Part shown: in pieces, positions 15,286 through 15,313 of the stretch | How positions within the stretch are numbered: position 1 is the stretch's first letter | How the letters are laid out: each line of letters starts with the position of its first letter | Source: Candidatus Hodarchaeota archaeon | Lineage (GTDB): Archaea > Asgardarchaeota > Heimdallarchaeia > Hodarchaeales > Hodarchaeaceae | NCBI GenBank assembly: GCA_030589605.1 | Contig: JAUUVJ010000033.1 | Coordinates: 1 to 15,313 of the forward strand | Direction of reading: 5' to 3' | DNA: 15,313 nt | Notes under the pieces: generated by a model | The model's database searches: none | Told to the model about the DNA's origin: nothing | Seen by the model: only the letters and a program-made list of their open reading frames with translations | Program-made: the position numbers and the translations under genes

Positions 15286-15313
15286 TTTTTCCCTGTATTT
15301 TTCTATTTCAAAG

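Overview
The window looks like a piece of an AT-rich archaeal genome. TATA-like boxes lie roughly 30-40 bases before several starts, and ribosome binding sites of the GGTGA/GGAG/GAGG type precede some genes. The genes are short units on alternating strands, and there is a minimal one-domain parvulin of 92 residues. An Asgard (Heimdall-like) archaeon is my best guess, but no ribosomal RNA or other marker gene is present, so the lineage is inference. Several genes (HtpG-type Hsp90, CitF, IscB) have mainly bacterial relatives.

Layout. 1-286 (-): GIY-YIG nuclease, cut by the window edge. 496-3516 (+): very large GT39/ArnT-like membrane glycosyltransferase. 3753-4031 (+): parvulin prolyl isomerase. 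4419-4886 (+): helical protein of unknown function. 4917-5552 (-): thymidylate kinase, intact except for one in-frame TAG at codon 91. About 5645-7379 (+): an OMEGA unit made of a structured, GC-richer noncoding region (candidate omegaRNA) followed by an IscB nuclease with all catalytic motifs and no transposase. 7751-7960 (+): small unknown protein with a duplicated 9-residue unit. 8074-9051 (-): Kv-beta-type aldo-keto reductase. 9376-11274 (+): HtpG/Hsp90. 11538-12308 (-), 12476-14014 (+) and 14143-15285 (-): a citrate cluster.

The citrate cluster is the most unusual part. A complete citrate lyase alpha subunit (CitF, the transferase) sits between two different citryl-CoA lyase-like proteins of the citrate synthase fold. 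The usual partners CitD (acyl carrier) and CitE (HpcH/HpaI-fold lyase) are not in the window. CitF could load citrate directly onto CoA and a citrate-synthase-fold lyase could split citryl-CoA to acetyl-CoA and oxaloacetate. That would be an ATP-free hybrid of citrate lyase and the citryl-CoA lyase route. This is inferred from gene content and intact active-site motifs.

Two other points deserve attention. The amber codon in tmk lies at a variable position of an otherwise perfect gene, while TAG is clearly a normal stop for four neighbours. A palindromic TATA element between tmk and the IscB unit could start both the tmk transcript and the omegaRNA.
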